A stretch of DNA of 64,000 nucleotides. Origin: ZC4RG29 sp035304385. Lineage in GTDB: Bacteria > Bacteroidota > Bacteroidia > Cytophagales > Cyclobacteriaceae. Made by a program: the position numbers and the translations under genes. Positions within the stretch are counted from its first letter, which is position 1; every line of letters starts with the position of its first letter. The stretch covers positions 1 through 64,000 of the forward strand of contig DATGQD010000026.1 of assembly GCA_035304385.1 (NCBI GenBank). The letters run 5' to 3'. Under the pieces are notes generated by a model. The model was not told the origin of the DNA. It ran no database searches and saw nothing but the letters and a program-made list of their open reading frames with translations. Positions 60,466-64,000 of the stretch are shown piece after piece.

Positions 60466-61245
60466 ATGAAACCCATAATAACATTGCTTATAGTAGCGGG
60501 TTCGCTTTCTGCGTGGGCGCAGGAGACGATTACCGATGAAGAGATCCTTTCGCTGTATGACGGACTGCGTGTTGCGGACGTGTCGGACGGCATGGACATG
60601 GTCGGGTTGCGCGATGCGGGACTCATGGACACGCGCATCGAGGCGCTTTGGAAAAACACCGACGATATGAGTCACATCTTTTGTGGCATCGCTGTCACCG
60701 CGCGTTACGTTCCCACAAACCGGATTCTGAAAAATCCCATGCCAAAGGAAGAATTTCAGAAGTGGGAAGGCGAGTGGTATTCCACACTATCAACCGAACC
60801 CTTTGTTGAATTTCTCAAGCCAGGCTCGGTTGTCGTGCTCGATGTCCAGGGCGATGGCGACACTGGCTCAGTCGGCTCCTTTAACGGATTGGCATGGGTG
60901 AGTAAGGGCGCGCGTGGCATTGTCTCCAACGGCGGCATACGCGATACAGACGAGATTATCAAACAAAAGATACCTGTGTATCTCGATCATTTGAACCGTG
61001 GGCGCGGCATACGGCCCGGACGCAACGAAATCGAGTCGGTCAACAAACCCGTAACCATCGGCGGTGTGCTGGTCCGTCCCGGTGACGTGATCGTGGCCGA
61101 CGGCGATGGTGTCGTTGTTGTGCCCCGCGAGCATGCAAAGGCCGTCGCGACGTTCGCCCGCGAAATTCTGAACAAAGATAAGACGGGCCGCCGTGGACTG
61201 TACCAGCAGCTCGGCATGCCACTGGATAAGACCGTTGAGGAATAG
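60466..61245 (+). CDS. Exported RraA-like protein
   Basis: A 259-residue member of the RraA/HMG-aldolase fold family with an N-terminal signal peptide (IITLLIVAGSLSAWAQ). The core shows LRVADVSDGMDMVGL, GIAVTARYVPTN, VVLDVQGDGDTGSVG, the central GARGIVSNGGIRDTDEI and PGDVIVADGDGVVVVPREHA. The G-G-x-R-D-x2 and D-x-DG patterns carry the metal and substrate residues of 4-hydroxy-4-methyl-2-oxoglutarate/4-carboxy-4-hydroxy-2-oxoadipate aldolases. Typical RraA proteins are about 160-230 residues and cytoplasmic, so export is unusual. A FucP-type transporter follows 81 bp later, suggesting a periplasmic step in use of a sugar acid. Confidence 0.85.
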   Translation: MKPIITLLIVAGSLSAWAQETITDEEILSLYDGLRVADVSDGMDMVGLRDAGLMDTRIEALWKNTDDMSHIFCGIAVTARYVPTNRILKNPMPKEEFQKWEGEWYSTLSTEPFVEFLKPGSVVVLDVQGDGDTGSVGSFNGLAWVSKGARGIVSNGGIRDTDEIIKQKIPVYLDHLNRGRGIRPGRNEIESVNKPVTIGGVLVRPGDVIVADGDGVVVVPREHAKAVATFAREILNKDKTGRRGLYQQLGMPLDKTVEE

Positions 61246-61246
61246 G

Positions 61247-61291
61247 AGCAGATGCAGTTGCAAACTGCCTGCATCTGCTTCTGCCTCTGCA
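61247..61291 (+). terminator. Probable terminator after the RraA-like gene
   Basis: AGCAGATGCAG (61247-61257) pairs perfectly with CTGCATCTGCT (61269-61279) around an 11-nt loop. A second CTGCATC directly before TTTTATTATATTT (about 61286 on) can pair with the same left arm and would put the T-rich tract right after the stem. Confidence 0.5.
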
Positions 61292-61326
61292 TCTTTTATT
61301 ATATTTCGGCGTACCAATCCTAAACT

Positions 61327-62625
61327 ATGTCTAACTCCGCCGCGTCCAACAACTCCGGGGCAGGTAGCCGTGCGCGCTCATTCCTGATACCTTTTATCCT
61401 GGTGACAATGCTCTTCTTTCTTTGGGCATTCGTTCACAACCTCGAGCCGATCCTCATCCCTCACCTGAAGAAGGCCTGCCAGCTTACCGACCTGGAATCG
61501 GCGCTGATCGACTCGGCCGTATACATCGGCTATTTCCTCATGGCAATTCCCGCGGGCTTGTTCATGAAACGGTTTGGCTACAAGAAGGGTATCCTGTTGG
61601 GACTGGGCCTGTATGCCGCGGGCGCGTTGCTTTTTCTGCCGGCGGCCGACTTTCGGGTATACGGATTTTTCCTCGGCGCCCTATTCATAATCGCATCCGG
61701 ATGTGCGTTTCTGGAGACAGCCGCCAATCCTTACGTTACCATCCTGGGACCTCCCGAAGGGGCGACAACACGCCTCAACTTTGCGCAGTCGTTCAACGGA
61801 CTGGGTGCCTTTATCGCGCCGGTGCTGGGAGGACGCATCATCCTTAGTGGCATCGAACACACGGAAAGTGAACTGCAAAGCATGTCGCCCGACCAGCTTG
61901 AAGCCTATCTGCAGATGGAGGCTGATGCTGTGAAAATGCCGTACCTCATCATCGCGCTGGCCGTCATTGCCGTCGCGGTGCTGTTCATATTCACCTGGAT
62001 GCCCGAGGTGCCGAAAGAAACGAAATCCCGGAAGTCGTCGCCGGCCAAGGCGTTACGACGAAAGCATCTGGCCTGGGGCGTGGTTGCCCAGTTCTTTTAT
62101 GTGGGAGCACAAGTCTGTGTCACGAGTTTCTTTATTCGCTTTGCCCGGTTTACTAGCGACATCGCAGAAAAAGAGGCGGCGATGTGGTTGGGAGGCGCGA
62201 TGTTTGGCTTTATGATCGGTCGCTTTGCCGGCACGTTCTTCACACGCTTCATTCCGGCGCACCGGCTGCTGGCCCTCTATTCGTTGATCTGCATCGTCCT
62301 GCTTACCATCGCCACACTCGTAAGGTCCGAGTTCGCCGTGTGGGCCGTGCTCGCCGTGCCGTTCTTTGAGTCGATTATGTTCCCGACCATCTTTGCGCTG
62401 GCGATCAAGGATCTCAAGGAAGACACAGAAATCGGGTCGTCACTTCTCGTCATGGCGATCGCGGGGGGCGCCCTGTTCCCGCTGTTCATGGGACTCATCT
62501 CCGACAACATCAACATCCAGGTAGCCTATGTCGTCCCGCTCATTTGCTTCCTGTTCGTGTGGTATTTCGGATGGCGCGGCTACCGCGTTGAGCCGGTCGC
62601 CAACCAGAGCCAATCAACAACGTAG
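61327..62625 (+). CDS. Sugar:H+ symporter of the FucP/GluP major facilitator family
   Basis: A 432-residue MFS transporter with 12 helices and a central cytoplasmic loop (about 233-255). The FucP-type signature is in the first half: FFLWAFVHNLEPILIPHLKK, SALIDSAVYIGYFLMAIPAG, KRFGYKKGILLGLGLYAAGALLFLPA and GCAFLETAANPYVTILGP, followed by RLNFAQSFNGLGAFIAPVLGG. The family carries L-fucose, galactose or glucose in the inner membrane; which one is not visible. A TATATTTC element about 30 bp upstream may be its -7. It is preceded by the exported RraA-like gene and a hairpin. Confidence 0.93.
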   Translation: MSNSAASNNSGAGSRARSFLIPFILVTMLFFLWAFVHNLEPILIPHLKKACQLTDLESALIDSAVYIGYFLMAIPAGLFMKRFGYKKGILLGLGLYAAGALLFLPAADFRVYGFFLGALFIIASGCAFLETAANPYVTILGPPEGATTRLNFAQSFNGLGAFIAPVLGGRIILSGIEHTESELQSMSPDQLEAYLQMEADAVKMPYLIIALAVIAVAVLFIFTWMPEVPKETKSRKSSPAKALRRKHLAWGVVAQFFYVGAQVCVTSFFIRFARFTSDIAEKEAAMWLGGAMFGFMIGRFAGTFFTRFIPAHRLLALYSLICIVLLTIATLVRSEFAVWAVLAVPFFESIMFPTIFALAIKDLKEDTEIGSSLLVMAIAGGALFPLFMGLISDNINIQVAYVVPLICFLFVWYFGWRGYRVEPVANQSQSTT

Positions 62626-62694
62626 GTACTGAAAGGGTATCTATAGGGTAAATTCCTGAGAGTCTATTGATATAATTGATAAACAGTCGATTAT

Positions 62695-63924
62695 GTGAGT
62701 TCAGATGAAGCGGAATATGATGTTATTATCGTAGGTGGCGGCCCGGCCGGAGCGTCGTGCGCACTGGCGCTGTCGCGTTCCGGATTAAAGGTGTGCGTTG
62801 TGGACAAAGCGACTTTCCCGCGGGACAAGGTATGCGGTGATGCGCTGAGCGCTGACGTCGTCAAACAACTTCCCATGCTCTCGGAGAACCTGGCGCGCGA
62901 CTTTGCCGCGCGTGAAACACGCACACCATCACACGGCGTACGGCTCTATGCTCCGAACCGGACTTCAGTGGAGCTGTCGTTCATTACGAACTCGGGGGGC
63001 TCGAAAGGATACGTATGGCCGCGGCTGGATTTTGACAACCTGCTGTTCAGCCACATGAAAGAAGAAGCGGGTTGTGATGTCAGGGAAGGTGTGACCATCA
63101 ACGACCTGTCGGCAACCCCCGATCAGGTGGAACTGACTACGAACATTGGCATACTTCGTGCCCGCATGGTGGTCGGTGCCGATGGCGCCAACTCGGTGGT
63201 TGCGCGACTTACCGGCAATAAGGCCATTGATCGCGGGCATCATAGCGCTGGGCTACGGGTTTACTACGAGGGTGTCACCGGATTCGACGAACGCAACCTC
63301 ATCGAACTACACTTCTTTAAAAAAATACTGCCTGGATACCTTTGGGTATTCCCCATGCAGGGTGGACGCGCCAACGTGGGTATCGGGATGCTGTCGTCAG
63401 TAGTGGCGCGGAAACGGGTAAACCTCCGGCGTACACTGGACGATTTGCTGGCCAACGATCCGGTGCTTCGCGATCGGTTTGTTAACGCAAGGCCTCTGGA
63501 ACAGGTCCGGGGGCATGGTTTGCCGTTGGGGTCGGTTTCGCGACAACTTTCGGGTGACCGGTTTCTTTTGATCGGTGACGCCGCATCACTGATCGATCCC
63601 TTTACTGGTGAAGGCGTAGGTAATGCCATACGCAGTGGGCGGGTAGCGGCCGAACATATTGTGGAGTGTTTTCGTGTCGGCAACTATTCAGCGCAATTCA
63701 ACCGCGCGTATGATCGTGAAATTTACCGCCGCATGGGCAAAGAGTTCAGGATCAGCCACGGATTGCAACGCCTGTGTCGCATGCCGTGGCTGTTTAATCT
63801 TGTCGTGAGTAAAGCCCGCAACAATCCGTACTGGCATGAGTTTCTTTGCAACGCGTTGGCCGATATCAATGTGAAGATGCGGTTCATAAGCCCGACGTTC
63901 TACTACCGGCTGCTCTTCACCTGA
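62695..63924 (+). CDS. Geranylgeranyl reductase family FAD-dependent oxidoreductase
   Basis: A 409-residue flavoprotein starting at GTG 62695 (no in-frame ATG near the fold start). The FAD loop is YDVIIVGGGPAGASCALALSRSGLKVCVVDKATFPRDKVCGD, here seen as two adjoining blocks at about residues 7-48. Then come MVVGADGANSVVARLTG and GDRFLLIGDAASLIDPFTGEGVGNAIRSGRVAAE. This is the pattern of geranylgeranyl reductases and related flavin hydroxylases that act on polyisoprenoids or quinone precursors. A TATAATTG element at 62669-62676 could be its -7 (one mismatch). The last 76 bases of the window after it hold no gene I can see. Confidence 0.9.
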   Translation: MSSDEAEYDVIIVGGGPAGASCALALSRSGLKVCVVDKATFPRDKVCGDALSADVVKQLPMLSENLARDFAARETRTPSHGVRLYAPNRTSVELSFITNSGGSKGYVWPRLDFDNLLFSHMKEEAGCDVREGVTINDLSATPDQVELTTNIGILRARMVVGADGANSVVARLTGNKAIDRGHHSAGLRVYYEGVTGFDERNLIELHFFKKILPGYLWVFPMQGGRANVGIGMLSSVVARKRVNLRRTLDDLLANDPVLRDRFVNARPLEQVRGHGLPLGSVSRQLSGDRFLLIGDAASLIDPFTGEGVGNAIRSGRVAAEHIVECFRVGNYSAQFNRAYDREIYRRMGKEFRISHGLQRLCRMPWLFNLVVSKARNNPYWHEFLCNALADINVKMRFISPTFYYRLLFT

Positions 63925-64000
63925 GTAAAAGATTTTCTCGGGATAGAACAGGATACCCCCGGGCGCTGCACTGTTTAGTTTCCAAACGGAAATTCTCAGA

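Overview
The window looks like the chromosome of a member of the Bacteroidota, probably of the Cytophagales type. The evidence is a SusC/SusD outer-membrane pair, two proteins with type IX secretion (T9SS) C-terminal sorting domains, many lipoproteins, weak or absent Shine-Dalgarno sequences, and promoters with the Bacteroidota -7 element TAnnTTTG. Coding density is high. I see no tRNA, rRNA, insertion sequence, prophage or CRISPR array.

Bases 1-14530 carry surface-polysaccharide and nucleotide-sugar genes: a GT2 glycosyltransferase cut by the left edge, two RfbF-type nucleotidyltransferases, a WecG/TagA/CpsF glycosyltransferase, a WcaJ-like initiating phosphosugar transferase, GDP-fucose synthesis (gmd, fcl), an SDR epimerase, an RmlC-like epimerase, a DUF4910 peptidase-like protein and a 3-dehydro-L-gulonate-2-dehydrogenase-like enzyme. 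A histidine kinase and a receiver-Crp fusion regulator (6333-8742) lie in the middle. Bases 14636-28707 form a starch/maltodextrin utilisation locus: a membrane-spanning propeller regulator with a LuxR-like helix-turn-helix, then SusC, SusD, a SusE/F-like glycan-binding lipoprotein with three tandem modules, a T9SS-secreted GH13 amylase and a periplasmic cyclomaltodextrinase/neopullulanase. A Tat-exported Gfo/Idh/MocA protein, a DUF1080 protein and a GT4-like glycosyltransferase follow.

Bases 32063-49976 are an anaerobic-respiration and nitrosative-stress island. It holds a clade II nitrous-oxide reductase cluster (cytochrome c, nosZ, nosB-like, nosL, nosD, nosF, nosY), two polytopic NnrS/oxidase-like membrane proteins, oxygen-independent hemN, a group III truncated haemoglobin, an OsmC protein, two RIC-type di-iron repair proteins, a class II (B12) ribonucleotide reductase, a Crp/Fnr regulator, a UspA protein and a degenerate phosphoribosyltransferase. 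I found an FNR-type palindrome (core TGA-N6-TCA, best form TATGA-N6-TCATA) in front of seven transcription units. In six of them it lies 29.5-30.5 bp upstream of a good TAnnTTTG-like -7 element, and in the seventh the -7 is weak. This is strong internal evidence for one regulon driven by the encoded Crp/Fnr protein. No nitrite or nitric-oxide reductase lies in the window. Between osmC and the first RIC gene is a 630-bp non-coding block made of two interleaved families of hairpin repeats.

Bases 50128-63924 are mixed: an Rnk/GreA-like factor, a soluble histidine kinase with a sigma-54 activator, nadA-nadB, a LamG-like T9SS protein, a double-thioredoxin lipoprotein, an AI-2E family permease, an exported RraA-like protein, a FucP-type sugar transporter and a geranylgeranyl-reductase family flavoprotein. 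All functional names rest on reading the translated sequences; no database search was possible.
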